Part shown: one piece after another, positions 14,071 through 26,892 of the stretch
How positions within the stretch are numbered: the first letter of the stretch is position 1
Layout of the letters: every line of letters starts with the position of its first letter
Origin: Epiperipatus broadwayi
Lineage: Eukaryota; Onychophora; Udeonychophora; Euonychophora; Peripatidae
Reading direction: 5' to 3'
Assembly: GCA_028023455.1 (NCBI GenBank)
Contig: JAQFVV010006632.1
Location: forward strand, 1 to 64,000
DNA: 64,000 bases
Position numbers and translations under genes: made by a program
The notes under the pieces: model-generated
Seen by the model: only the letters and a program-made list of their open reading frames with translations
Told to the model about the DNA's origin: nothing
Databases searched by the model: none

Positions 14071-14897
14071 GTGAACACACTCTACAAGATATAAGAATAA
14101 ATAACAATCTTAGGTTCAATAAAGCAATTTAACAATTTATTTTATTAATAAGGTAGACTTTGGAAAACATTTAACAAATAAAAGAACTAAATTATTTATG
14201 CATTTCTGGATTAAATGTTAGAAATATTAAAAGTTTTCCCAATTCCCTTAAACCATTTTATTACTAATTATAAAGATCTAAACATAATAATTATAAATCA
14301 TGAAATCTTATATACGAATGGCAATGGTAGTCATAACTGTAACAAAATTATTGGCCAATCAACATTGCAAAGACTTAGCAACAATTGCAAAAAAAAAAAA
14401 AAACAATATTAAAATTATTGATAATATTACCTTATAAGGTAATATTTTTTAACATAAAATAAAGATGTCCTCCTGAATGTGTTTTATATACAGCATTTCA
14501 AAATACATATATTAGTTTTAAAAGAACAATACACAGTATAAAAATGCATAGGAAAAACAATATAGAAATAAATTATTCAAAATATTATTATAGTAATACT
14601 TTCATTAATTTACATATACAATTAAAATTACACTTAATAGTAGTAGAAAAGTTCAACATATTATTCAAATATATGTGTGTGTGTGCAAAAATGCTTATGT
14701 TTATTAGATGTATTTAAATTTAAAAGAGTATGGTCTCAAAATATTTAGATAAATTTATTATTAGTAGTGATATCTAAGGTAGATGCAGAAATAAAGGTAT
14801 TTATATTGTTGAAATATTTTATAAATATTATCTTCTTATTTTATTCATATAGGTACTTCAAAAATATTCCAGAGAGTATAAAGTATCATTAAAAATT
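14071..14897. other. AT-rich, no gene seen
   Basis: AT-rich. A perfect 24-bp palindrome lies at 14,423-14,446 (half-site AATATTACCTTA). A short A run at 14,391-14,403 ends an unconvincing open frame. Confidence 0.5.
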
Positions 14898-15241
14898 GTA
14901 TTTTTATATTGGACTATTTCCATCATCTAATATGAGTATTGAATGTCTTTAAAAAAATGTAACTTTATTTAAATATTCCAAATACATTCAACTGATAGTA
15001 ATGGCACATCAACAGGTTAGTATATGCACAATATTTTGAGAGGTATGTATGAGTCTACCCTCTTATCCAGATGTTTCTGGACTGACCAGTGACAGCACTA
15101 GCATGGGATTTAAACTTGGACTCTTAGATTCTTGATTATTGAATTTTAAGGTAATGCTCTAACCAACTGAGCCAAAGTTAAGGTTTTCTAAAGACATTCA
15201 ATACACATATTAGATGATGGAAATAGTCCAATATAAAAATA
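14898..15241 (-). mobile_element. Family C element with short inverted ends
   Basis: The outer 50-55 bp (TTTTTATATTGGACTATTTC) recurs in reverse complement at 15,188-15,241, enclosing one tRNA-like unit (CTCTAACCAACTGAGCC, reverse sense). The hammerhead-like segment at 15,031-15,070 is decayed (GAAA lost). It is intermediate between the single-arm and full inverted-pair forms. Confidence 0.75.
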
Positions 15242-15600
15242 TACTAAGAACACCATCATCACAAACTTTCAGGAAAACACTATCATTAATGATATTTGTA
15301 GTGTTGACATTTTATAGGTATTATTTATTCATTTGAATAAAACCCCTGACTACACTGTACTATAAATATAGATAGGTTTTAAATTGCACTTTACACAAAA
15401 AAGTGAAGCTTAGTATTATTAGAAAAGAATTATATGGCTGAGCGCTTTCAGAGAACTTAAGTAAAGCACAATTTAAAACTTACCACAAAGGTGAAGTAAA
15501 AAAAAAATAAAAAAATTCTAAAACAAGGATTTTATTTCAGTTATAGATATAGATATATTATTTGGTCAGTTGAGTAAAACACATGTCAATATTGTATTAC
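15242..15600. other. AT-rich, no gene seen
   Basis: Nothing recognised apart from a short diverged inverted pair around TTTAAATTGCACTTTAC and GTAAAGCACAATTTAAA (15,389-15,475). Confidence 0.5.
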
Positions 15601-16270
15601 AATTATATTTATCACATAAGCTTAATAAGGCAAAACTCTCTATATGTATTGCCATTCAAGGCAAGCCAGAGTAATCAATGGATGCCAGAAGGCTTGTTTA
15701 TAAAATCATCTATTGCTTACTTATACAATATCCCCAGACTCTGAGAGCACCGCACCTAGATCTTAGGATTTAATGCAACCCTCCAGCAGCCACTTTTTAT
15801 CTCTACTTTAACTACAAAACTATGAGACTTAAATTGAAAACACTCTAATATTTTCAATCCAAGCTCATCAGCTTATATAGTCATATAGTGGTGGCTATGG
15901 TTATTAAAGAACCAAAGACACCAAAATGTATATGTATTGAACTGAGTTCAGACCTGTATGACTATATAAACTGATGACCTTGGATTGAAAAAATTTATAG
16001 TGTTTTCAATTTAAGTCTTATATTTTTGTAGTTAAGTAGAGATAAAAGGTGGCTGTTGGAGGATTGCATTAGATCCTAAGATTTAGGTGCAGTGCTCTCA
16101 TAGTGTGGGGATATTGGATGAGTAGTCATTAGATAGGGATTTAATGCACAAGCCTTCTATCATCCATTGATTACTCTGGCGTGCACTGAGTGGCAATACG
16201 TATAGAGAGTTTCGCCTGTTTGTATAACAGTTAAGAGCAAGCATAAAAAAATGGTGATTATGTGATGTTT
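15601..16270. mobile_element. Foldback element A, full-size inverted pair
   Basis: Left arm 15,629-15,889 and right arm 15,954-16,216 are reverse complements with scattered changes; shared blocks include GCAAAACTCTCTATA, CAGAGTAATCAATGGATG, ATATCCCCA, GAGAGCAC and TTTTCAATCCAAG. The spacer is about 65 bp. No transposase frame. A flanking tail to about 16,270 (GTGATTATGTGATGTTTA) matches other A copies. Confidence 0.85.
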
Positions 16271-17204
16271 ATACGCTTAAAAAGCATTTTGTATCTTGTC
16301 ACATGAATCTATTAAAAGAAGGTAAAATAAAACAATACATTAAGAAGAGTATATACCAGTTTATCATCCAGATACCTATATGAAATGAAACTTTTTATAT
16401 ATCGAGATATTCTTCGTTTGTTTATTGTATATATTTCAGTTTCTTTAAATAATACTTATAAACTTTCTCCAATAATGTATTTTTTGTTTAGTATTATGTT
16501 AAAACAAGATATTTAATAAACATTCTTCATTTTGTTTATTGTTTATATTCCAGTTTCTTAAATTAATACTTAGCAACTTTCTCCAATAATACGTTTTGTT
16601 TTGCATCATGTTAAAACATTTTTTATTTATTTGTTCATAAATTACAAATCCATTTTTTAGTTTAACATCATGAGAATACTAATTGTTATTAAAAATTTAT
16701 TGTTATTATTATAATGTTGAATTAAATAAAAATAATATTTTTTGTTTGTTAATAAATAGATTTTATATTTTGTTAATTACTAGTATTTGTCTTTAATCAT
16801 GTTAATTTGTTATCGTCTATCATTTTAATAAATAAGTATGGTCACATTATTTTACTAAATGTCCTATTTTAAAGGTAAACTATTTTAAAGAAACACAATT
16901 CATTTCTTTAGATGCTCTCGTATAAATATTCTTAATAATAGTTAGTTGTTTAAGGTATTGATTGAATGCAATAACACACCCTTTATTATTTAATCATACT
17001 ATTAGTAATAACTTATAATTAAAGATTTAAATTTGCATATTAGGAATCATTTAACATATTTAAACTTTTAACCTGAGATTGTTTCAATTTGGATTTATTG
17101 CCTGAGTAAGGATTTTGAATTTAAACCTATTTATTTGAATCTGATTTTGTAAAGAGATGGTAAATAATTTTAAAATAACCTTAAGAGATATTTGGTTACA
17201 ATAT
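16271..17204. other. AT-rich with tandem duplication
   Basis: About 16,410-16,625 is a diverged direct duplication (period about 114 bp; shared TTTATTGT, CAGTTTCTT and ACTTTCTCCAATAAT). Otherwise nothing recognised. Confidence 0.55.
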
Positions 17205-17375
17205 ATATGTACAATAGATAGAGTATATGAGCACAGACTTTCACATGACTCACCACTCTCCACTCTATCTCATAACACTGATAAACTTGAACACATATAT
17301 GTCAAAAAGTCTTATGAAATAGAGTGCAGAGTGGTGGGTCGTGTGAAAACCTGTGCTCATATACCCTATATTATA
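17205..17375. mobile_element. SINE family S ends in inverted pair
   Basis: GAGTATATGAGCACAGACTT and ACTCTCCACTCTATCTC (17,219-17,272) recur in reverse complement at 17,316-17,371. Both correspond to the tRNA-like end of family S. Confidence 0.7.
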
Positions 17376-17689
17376 TATATATATATATAGACATAGGTAT
17401 ATAATAAACCTTTGTTTCAGTTATTAATATATATGTACATGATTGTATGTGCACACGTCAAATAGATTGGACCTCTGCCACTATTCCAAATAATATAAAA
17501 AAGACCATATCACAATAAAATATACAGTTAATTTAGTAAATCAAGTGTGCTTCAAAACATGATTATAAAACTAACATGTCGTGAGTAGTTAGGTTTTGTA
17601 AATCGGTTTTTTAATTATTTTCTGTTATAGTTTATTTGTATATAGATAAATAGATAGATACATAGTGAGAGGTATACAAATATGTTCTC
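17376..17689. other. AT-rich, no gene seen
   Basis: AT-rich; short GATA run at 17,646-17,662. Confidence 0.5.
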
Positions 17690-17880
17690 TGTACTATATG
17701 GAAGATGACGATCTGGACCAACTGATGAGTGCTTGTTCAGCATGCAATACATACATAGAAGATCATTTTTTTTTTCTCGTGTGTGGCCATGTGCACTGGT
17801 TATATGAGATAGAGTGGTTAACTAAAAAAGAGCTTGAGAGTTTGTGTTCAAGCCCTTTATATTACATTTAACCTCCAAGT
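17690..17880 (+). mobile_element. SINE family S, partial
   Basis: GATCTGGACCAACTGATGAG, then a CATGTGCACTGGTTATATGA block and the tRNA-like end with GTGTTCAAGCCC as B box. Confidence 0.7.
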
Positions 17881-18164
17881 ATAGAAATTATGCTTGTATT
17901 TAAAAAAAGTAATAAAAAAATATTTTTATTTGAAAGGCAATTACACAAACCATATATTTTATATAACCAATTTTCAGCTGTCTTTTGCTTACTTGTGTAA
18001 AATATTGAATGTAATAAAGATGAGATTTAAACATCTCTGTTTTAATTTGTATTCAGTTTAATAAGAAAATTATTTTTAAACTAATCATTACTTTAAAAAT
18101 TTATAAATGTATTGGGTTATTTTTAATCTCTAAAAACATTAATATATAAACATTAACTTTTAAC
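17881..18164. other. AT-rich, no gene seen
   Basis: Nothing recognised. Confidence 0.5.
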
Positions 18165-18735
18165 CTTCCTTTAGCTATCCACTCCACCTTATACAACCAT
18201 ACACATAACCACAAACATGTGAAACAGATAAATGATCTCTAATATACATATTTCATTTGTAAACAACACTCACCAGTTGGTCCAGATCATTTCCCACAAA
18301 TATATCTAATCAGTGCTATGTTCATATTATGGTCGCAAATCTTCAAACTTTCTTTATTCTCCAACTCTTTAGCCATCCATATTATTGAAAATCTGATGGA
18401 ATGCTTATACCATTGTTGATGACAATATTGTATTCACTATATACTAGTATTTAAATATTATAGATTCAGCCAGAATTTTGCCCATCACTCTTCTTTGTAT
18501 TTAAATGGACATATTAAAGTCATAGATATGAGAGATCAGAGTGACTGTAAATCAACATGGGTATAATAACAATATTGTCATCAATAAATGTTTGAGCATC
18601 CTATCATCAGATTTTTGATAATATGAAAGGATGAAGAGTTGGAGAGTAGAGAAGATTAAAGTCTATACATTAAAGTTTGGAGATTTGCTATCGTAACACA
18701 AAGTGAGCACAGATTATATGCATTTATTTTAAAAA
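18165..18735. mobile_element. SINE family S, head-to-head pair
   Basis: A minus-sense S segment (CCAGTTGGTCCAGATC, then TTCTCCAACTCTTTAGCC and AAAATCTGATGGAATG) is followed by a plus-sense segment containing ATCAGATTTTTGATAAT and GAAGAGTTGGAGAG. The two halves can fold on each other. Confidence 0.7.
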
Positions 18736-19365
18736 ATCAAGTCATACATCATGTGACTTAATTTAGTAAGCTTGTATTACAGATGTAATAGAATGAGAAT
18801 GCTAATAGCTCTAAACAAGCTTTTCTGATAAATGCTGCAAGAGAAAGCATTAAACACTCTATCTGGAGTTATCCCTATCTCCAAACCAGTTTCAAACTAC
18901 TGGCTATCCTCAGTGAGGCACTATGATATTTAGAAACTAGATCTAAAATACCAGCTCAAGCTTGGCATTTATCGAATACTTAACTATTTAAGTAGAAAAT
19001 CTGAAAATTTCAGACATCTATATATTATTGCAAGGACTATTAATATTTGATGTAGGTGAAGTTTGTTCAGGCCCATGAAGATATATCAATGTCTGAAAAA
19101 TTCAGATTTTCTACTTAATAGTTAAGTATTAGATAAATGCTGAGCTTGAGCTGGTATTTTAGATCTAGTGTCTGAATATTCTAGTGCCTTACTGACCATA
19201 GCCAGTAGCTTGAAACCAGTTTGAAGATAGAGAGAATTTTAAATAGAGACTTTTAAATGCTTTCTCTTGCAGCATTTATTGAAAAAGCTTATTTAGAACT
19301 ATTAGCATACTCATTATATTACACCTATAATATAAGTTTAGTGATGTATGACTTGATTTTTTTAC
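18736..19365. mobile_element. Foldback element B, full-size inverted pair
   Basis: Left arm about 18,737-19,018 and right arm about 19,090-19,362. Shared blocks: AAATCAAGTCATACATC at the ends, AATGCTGCAAGAGAAAGCAT, CCAGTTTCAAACTACTGGCT, ACTAGATCTAAAATACCAGC and TAGAAAATCTGAA near the centre. The spacer is about 70 bp. Each arm holds a hammerhead-like segment (18,882-18,913 minus, CUGAGGA then GAAA; 19,192-19,218 plus, where the core has decayed to CUGACCA). Confidence 0.85.
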
Positions 19366-19379
19366 TGTTATAGTTTGAC

Positions 19380-21139
<1,760 letters not shown>

Positions 21140-21189
21140 CCACTACAATATGTGGGAGATGATGATCTAGACCAGGTTAACATAAAATA

Positions 21190-21988
21190 TGTATATTGGA
21201 GATATATGCCTGAAGGTTTGTAATGATGGTATATTATAAGATGTGATATGTTGGACTATTTTCATCATTTATGAGTGAATGTTGAATGTATTGAAAATTT
21301 TAAACTTTATTTAAACTTTCCAAATACATCAACTTGTTAGTAATAACACACAAATAGACAATATAGGTTAGTAATTACACAATGTTTCGAGTAGTATTAT
21401 TCTCCACTTTCCTTCAGGAGTTGCTGGCCTATATGCACAGTGATAATATTCACTTAGAAGTTGAACTCACACCTTTAGATTCATAAATATTGAATTTAAG
21501 GCAAATGCTCTACTAACTGAGCTATTCTGGCAAAGGCAACATATAGTAAAAATTTGATATATAATAATAATAAGTAGAAATTTGATATATAATAATAATA
21601 AGAAAAAAAAATTGGAGGACTCAAAAGGATTTGAACCAACCCTCATATATAAATATATCAAATTTCTACTATATGTTGCCTTTGACAGAATAGCTCGGTT
21701 GGTAGAGTGTTTGCCTTAAATTCAATATTCAAGAATCTAAAGGTGCGAGTTCAACTTCTAAGTGAATATTGTCACTGTGCATATAGGCCAGCGACACCTG
21801 AAGAAGAGTGGAGAATAATACTACTCGAAATGTTGTGTAATTACTAACCTGTATTGTCTATTTGTGTGTTATTACTAACAAGTTGATGTATTTGGAAAGT
21901 TTAAATAAAGTTTAAAATTTTCGATACATTCAACATTCACTCATAAATGATGGAAATAGTCCAACATATCACATCTTGTATATTGGAG
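21190..21988. mobile_element. Foldback element C with 12-bp target duplication
   Basis: The insert (21,202-21,976) lies between identical 12-mers TGTATATTGGAG at 21,190-21,201 and 21,977-21,988. Arms 21,218-21,560 and about 21,650-21,970 are reverse complements: GATGTGATATGTTGGACTAT, CCAAATACATCAACTTG, TAGTAATAACACACAAATAG, GGCAAAGGCAACATATAGTA. Each arm contains a tRNA-like unit (TAGCTCGGTTGGTAGAGTG on the plus arm). It is two full elements joined head to head. Confidence 0.88.
21798..21840 (+). ncRNA. Hammerhead-like core in element C
   Basis: CUGAAGA (21,798-21,804), extra A, stem II starting GAGU closed by ACUC, GAAA at 21,827-21,830, then UGUUGUGUAA. The partner arm (21,373-21,416, minus) keeps a clearer stem III, ACA-UUG-UGU then A, but has CUGAAGG in the core. 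Cleavage would need testing. Confidence 0.4.
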
Positions 21989-22560
21989 CTCATTTATCTT
22001 TTACACATGTTTGTGGTCATGTAAATTGGTTATATAATATGGAGTGGATAGCTAAAGGAAGGTTGAATGTCTGTGATTAAATGCACTAGTTACATCCAAA
22101 ATGCAGTACTTACAATATACTAGTATTTAAATATTAAAGATTTAGCCTGAATTCTGCTCATCTCTCTTCTGTGTACTTAAAGGGACATATATGAGGGGTT
22201 GGAGTAACTTAATGAGCATGGGTATGACAGCAATATTGGCATTAACAAGGATTTGAACATTGCATCATCAGAATTTTCATCAATATGGATGGCTGAAGAG
22301 TTGAAGGATGGAGAAAATTAAAGTCTATCTATTAAAGTTTGAAGATTTGCTATATGTGTGCATGGAAGGGGAAGATGATAATCTGGACTAACTAAGGAGT
22401 GCTGGTTCCACATGAAATATGTAAATTGGAGATTATTTACCTTTTCACATGTTTGTGATCATATCTATCAGTTATATAAGATGGAGTATATAGCTGAAGA
22501 AATCTTAAATGTCTGTGTTCAAATCCCCTCTCATTACATCTAAATTTCAGTATTTACAAT

Positions 22561-23499
22561 ATACTAGTATTTTATTTTTACTAAAAAATGTTATTGAAGT
22601 AAACAAAAGTATATCTTAAATGTAAAAAACTAAAGTTTCAAATTAAAAACATTATTTTGATAGCCATAATATAAACAATCACTTGCATCAGACTAAAAAT
22701 AAATGAAGTAAATTTGTCTGCTTCCCTTAAGACCAGAATTCTATGTACAAAGACTAAAATAAAATTTTCTTTTTAAAAATCAAATTGCTTGTTAACAGGG
22801 AGAAAATCAGTTATGGTCACTGCTAAAATGAACAAATTGGAAAAGGTAATTTTCCCTGAAATTAGTATTTGTATAATGGTGAATTCAGGAACTAATTGTT
22901 TTCTGAATTGATTCTCAGGTGAGTAAAGTTAAAAAAGATCGTGATTGGATCAATTGTTTCAAATTACAGCACTCAATCTTTTACCCAAGCATTACATGAC
23001 TTCTTCCATTTAACACATATAAGTCTGTGTTTATTTAATTTTTCTGTCTCTCAAAATATGTCGCTCCTTAAAAAAATCTGGTATAAATGTTTTAATGCAC
23101 ACTCACAAATTCCACCTTTATTGCACACTCACAAATTCCACCTTTATTGTGAAAAGAAGGTTACCTTGACAACAGATTGAGATTGTTGATTGATATTGTC
23201 TAAGTGTTGACTGATTTTAATGATTAAATATATATATATATCCAAATTTTATTTTTATCTTAGTGCATCCTTCACCTTAGCTCAATCATATCACAATCAT
23301 TCATCAGCCTAGAAGTCAGACAAACTTCCTCTTTCATTTTTGATGCAACATTGAATCCCCCAGTTCAAGTGGGTTAGACATACATAGCTCCCAATGTAAT
23401 TTTAACTTCATATACATTTTTTGGATCCAATTTTAACTTCACACACACAGACACACACATATATATATATATATTCATACTTTTATTTTATAACAGTTT
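22561..23499. other. AT-rich with small tandem repeats
   Basis: 23,097-23,150 holds two units of GCACACTCACAAATTCCACC (period about 27 bp). 23,265-23,345 resembles one unit of the pyrimidine-rich minisatellite at 25.2 kb. CA/TA tracts at 23,444-23,474. No gene seen. Confidence 0.55.
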
Positions 23500-23620
23500 T
23501 CTTAAACATATAATCAAAGACATGAAAAACATAAATGAATGCTATGATACATATTTCGTGCTGAACAAGCACTTAACAGTTAGTCCAGACCATAATTTCT
23601 TACAAATATTCACATCATTT
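23500..23620 (-). mobile_element. SINE family S fragment
   Basis: Reverse-sense S body: GAACAAGCACTTAACAGTT then AGTCCAGACCATAATTTC. Confidence 0.65.
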
Positions 23621-23827
23621 GTTAAGGATTTTATAGATAATGATTTTCTATAGTTTGATTATGAGTGTCAAAGTTTCTGCACTCATATCTTTGTGACAAG
23701 CCACTTTATAGAATTATGCTAATAATTATTACTGATTTATTTATTAAACTAAAGATTGTCTCAATCCCAAATATACTCTTTAGTTTTCAGTTAATAATAT
23801 ATCTATAGTATTATAAAGACATCAACA

Positions 23828-23862
<35 letters not shown>

Positions 23863-23929
23863 ATTTACTTCTGTTAATAGCTAGCTTATTTCATTTTATT
23901 TTTTATTAGTTTTACTGATAAATACAGCA
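23621..23929. other. AT-rich, no gene seen
   Basis: Includes a TA tract at about 23,831-23,860. Nothing else recognised. Confidence 0.5.
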
Positions 23930-24165
23930 AGAGAATGCATTCAAAATTTCTATCTAGACTTATTTCCATTCCCAAACCAGTTTCAAGCTAAAGGCTCTCA
24001 TCAGTGAGAAGCTAGATAGAGATTTTGAATGCATTCCCTTGCTGCATATGTCAGTAAAAATAAAAATAAGCTTGTTTAGAACTGTTAGCAGGCTCTTTAT
24101 ATTACATTTATAAATACAAACTAAATAAATCACATGGTGTATGACTTGATTTATATATATATTCC
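23930..24165. mobile_element. Family B, compact foldback
   Basis: Only the outer parts of the B arms remain: AGCAAGAGAATGCATTC and its reverse partner GAATGCATTCCCTTGCTGC, with a very short centre at 23,990-24,010. It ends TGGTGTATGACTTGATTT like the full-size copy. Confidence 0.75.
23971..24004 (-). ncRNA. Hammerhead-like core in element B
   Basis: Minus reading: CUGAUGA, stem II GAGC/GCUU (loop CUUUA), GAAA, then C-UG-GU and U. This copy has the canonical CUGAUGA and no extra base before stem II, so it matches the hammerhead core best; stem III is only two pairs (AC/GU), extendable if A13-A14 pair. Confidence 0.45.
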
Positions 24166-24519
24166 CATTAGATAGTATTTTTCTTGTTAAGAAAACGAGA
24201 TAAAATTATTGGAAATTTAATAAAACTCTAATCCAAAGCAGAAAAAAAAACATTCTTAGCAAAAATTGCCAGCCCATGTATCAAGGAAATGGCATTCATC
24301 TTAAAAGTCTGTGTCCAAATCCTCTGTATTACTCAGATCTTGAGAGTTCTTTTGGAGAATTTAAAATAAAAGTGAGAACCTCTGCATTTTATTTTATTTC
24401 CATTCAATGTACTTTACTTTAAGAATTTTAATAGACAAAAAAATTGTTAGAACTTCTAAGAATCATATATATTTGAAATGCTAACAAAATAATATTTTAT
24501 TGAATAATGAACGCAACTT
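24166..24519. other. AT-rich, no gene seen
   Basis: Nothing recognised. Confidence 0.5.
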
Positions 24520-24622
24520 TCCAGTCTTTTTTTCTCATGTGTCAAAGCATCGGCAAGGAAGCGAATTCGCAAACCCGAGACAACTGCTTGTAAGGCGGCT
24601 GTGCTGACCACTCGACCACCAA
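24520..24622 (-). mobile_element. tRNA-derived SINE, family V
   Basis: Best-preserved V copy. Minus reading: GTGGTCGAGTGGTCAGC, anticodon arm GCCGC-CTTACAA-GCAGT whose loop presents UAC (valine-type), CGGGTTTGCG, GATGCTTTGACA, then an A-rich tail (T run at 24,526-24,532). Confidence 0.75.
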
Positions 24623-25169
24623 CACTTGACGAAACAAATTTACAAATCAAATACAACCGTTCATCACATATATAAAAGGATTTTGCCAATAATCATGTTT
24701 GCCGCACTTGTTAAAGGGACAAAGAACTTGGGGGAAAATTGAATATTTATTTGCGCATTTTGATTTTTTATTTATTTTACATGAATTAGTTTAAAAAAAC
24801 AAGGAACATAAGATATTTTTTACATAATTGTAAATAAAGAAATGTTATATTTAATTTTCATTACTATAGTTAATTTACTACGGAGATTTTTTTCTATTAG
24901 CTTAAGAGGATCTTTAAATGAAGGGAAATGTTGTTTTTGTTTTTTTTTCCAAATTAAAGTACATAAAAATCGAAAGCTTTTTTTTACATTCATGAAAAAT
25001 TCTTATCAATAATATTGAAATTCTATGAAGATAAAAAAAAAATGAAGCATACACTGATAAAGTCTAAATTTACATTTAAAATACTTTAATGTATACATAA
25101 AGTTGTAAAAATAAAAATACTGTATTTTGCTTTTTTTGTTTTTTTTTTTATCAATGCGCCTTTTATCTC
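24623..25169. other. AT-rich, no gene seen
   Basis: Several A or T homopolymers; nothing recognised. Confidence 0.5.
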
Positions 25170-25830
25170 AAATTCATTAACATCACAATCATCTACAAGC
25201 ACAGAACTCAGATCATTCTCTCTCTCATTTTAATCCCATCATATCATACCCATCCACCATCATAGTTAGATCACCCTCGCTCATCTCAACTCTTTCCTAT
25301 CACAATCATTCTCCAGCAAAGAAACTCAGATCATCTTCTCTCATCTCAACTCCATATCACAACAACCCAAGAGCACAGAAATCCTGACCATTTCCTCTCT
25401 TCTTAATTTCATCATATCACAACTATACATCAGTGCAGAAACTTTTTCTCTTATCTCAACTCCACCATTTCACATGTATCCATCCACAGAGAAACTTAGA
25501 CCAATCTCTCCTATTTCAACTCTACTATATCAATTAACCACCAGCATAGGAAGCAGATCATCCTCTTGCATTTCATTTCCATCATATCATAACCATTCTC
25601 CATCACAGAAATTTAGGCCACCCTCTCTCATCTTAACTCCATCATATTAATTATCTACAAGTGCAGAGCCTCTCTCATCACAACTCTACCATATAACAAT
25701 CTTCCAACAGTACAAAAACTCAGACCTTCTCAATCTCAACTCCATCACAATGCAATCATCCACCAAAAAGTTCAGATCATTTCTCTCTCATCTCAACATT
25801 AAATCCCAATACATTTACCAGCACAATAAA
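25170..25830. repeat. Pyrimidine/A-rich ~63-bp minisatellite
   Basis: About ten diverged units. Recurrent sub-blocks are CCACCAGCACAGAAACTCAG, ATCATCCTCTCTCATCTC and AACTCCATCATATCACAA. The plus strand has very little G. A related block appears reversed near 26,540-26,600 and once near 23.3 kb. Confidence 0.8.
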
Positions 25831-26892
25831 TCAAGCTATCATTTCTTATTTGCATACACTTCATGAACATGACCTTTGCTCATCAGGTTATGAATAAGTA
25901 TCAATACCTGAATCTCTGCTCATGATCAATCAATATATTTTCACCACTCTCTCACAAGAGTCAGGAATGTGAAATTTCTGTCTGACCTGGTAGACTAAGA
26001 TTTTTCGCAAAAGACAGATATAGTAAGAATGATCTATGTTTCTGCATTGGTGAATGTTTTATATGGATGTAGAGAATGCACTCATAAATTCCATAATAAC
26101 TTTAAAATGTTGTTTGCAGTGCAACCATTTTTTAACTGTTCCAAAAAAATGTTAAACATGGATTGAAACCAGCCTCCACAAGCTATTAATACAATCATGG
26201 AGATTCTATGTTTGGTACCTTTAGATAAGTCAATAAACCAAGAATATTGCAAAATTTATGCATAGCAAAAGATGATAGTCTAAGTTTCTGCACTTAAGAA
26301 TAGTTTGTGATAGAGTGAAGGTGATGTGGGGAATGAACTCTTAAAGTTAAAATAATTTGAAAAAACATACAGTGTAATAACTTCTCTCTCTTCAGTAAAA
26401 TGTAAAAAAGTGAATAGAAACATGTCCCTACTTATGAGAAAGTAATGCAATTGTTTATTATCATTATATAACCATTATATACCCTTAGATCAGTTGATGA
26501 GAAAAGGTTATTGTGAAACACATGCATACACAGAAAAAATGATCTGAGTTTTAGCTTGATGAGTAGTTGTGATGTAGCAAATGTGAAATGAAAGATATAC
26601 AGGTAAAAATCAGACCACTTCATGAAAAGTTGATGCAGATTTTTATCTTTCTATACTGGAAGCAGCATAAAGAAAATAAACTATATTATTATGATTTTAA
26701 AAATCATCACTTTAATTTTCAACTGTACTCTTAATTTTGAGGATAATTAATGGTCATTTATTTAAGACATAATCTAATTATTAGTGTGGACAATATATCT
26801 TGTCCTTAGGTTGTATTGATTTATAACTATTTCTAACAATCTACTATAATTGTTCTCATGGTAAGGATTGGATCTTTTTTAAAGATTTTTTC
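25831..26892. other. AT-rich, diverged internal repeats, no gene
   Basis: Blocks around 26,030-26,100 and 26,275-26,350 resemble each other (GTTTCTGCA, GTAGAGAATG/GGGGAATG, ACTC). No exon recognised. Confidence 0.45.

Larger units (their letters stand above)
21140..22560 (+). mobile_element. SINE family S, tandem units split by a family C foldback
   Basis: S sequence runs to TGTATATTGGAG at 21,201, is interrupted by 775 bp of family C, resumes at 21,989 (CTCATTTATCTTTTACACAT) and continues through a second S unit (GGATGGCTGAAGAGTTG, AATCTGGACTAACT) to a B-box-like GTTCAAATCCCC near 22,517. The S tRNA-like ends are about 440 bp apart. Confidence 0.8.
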
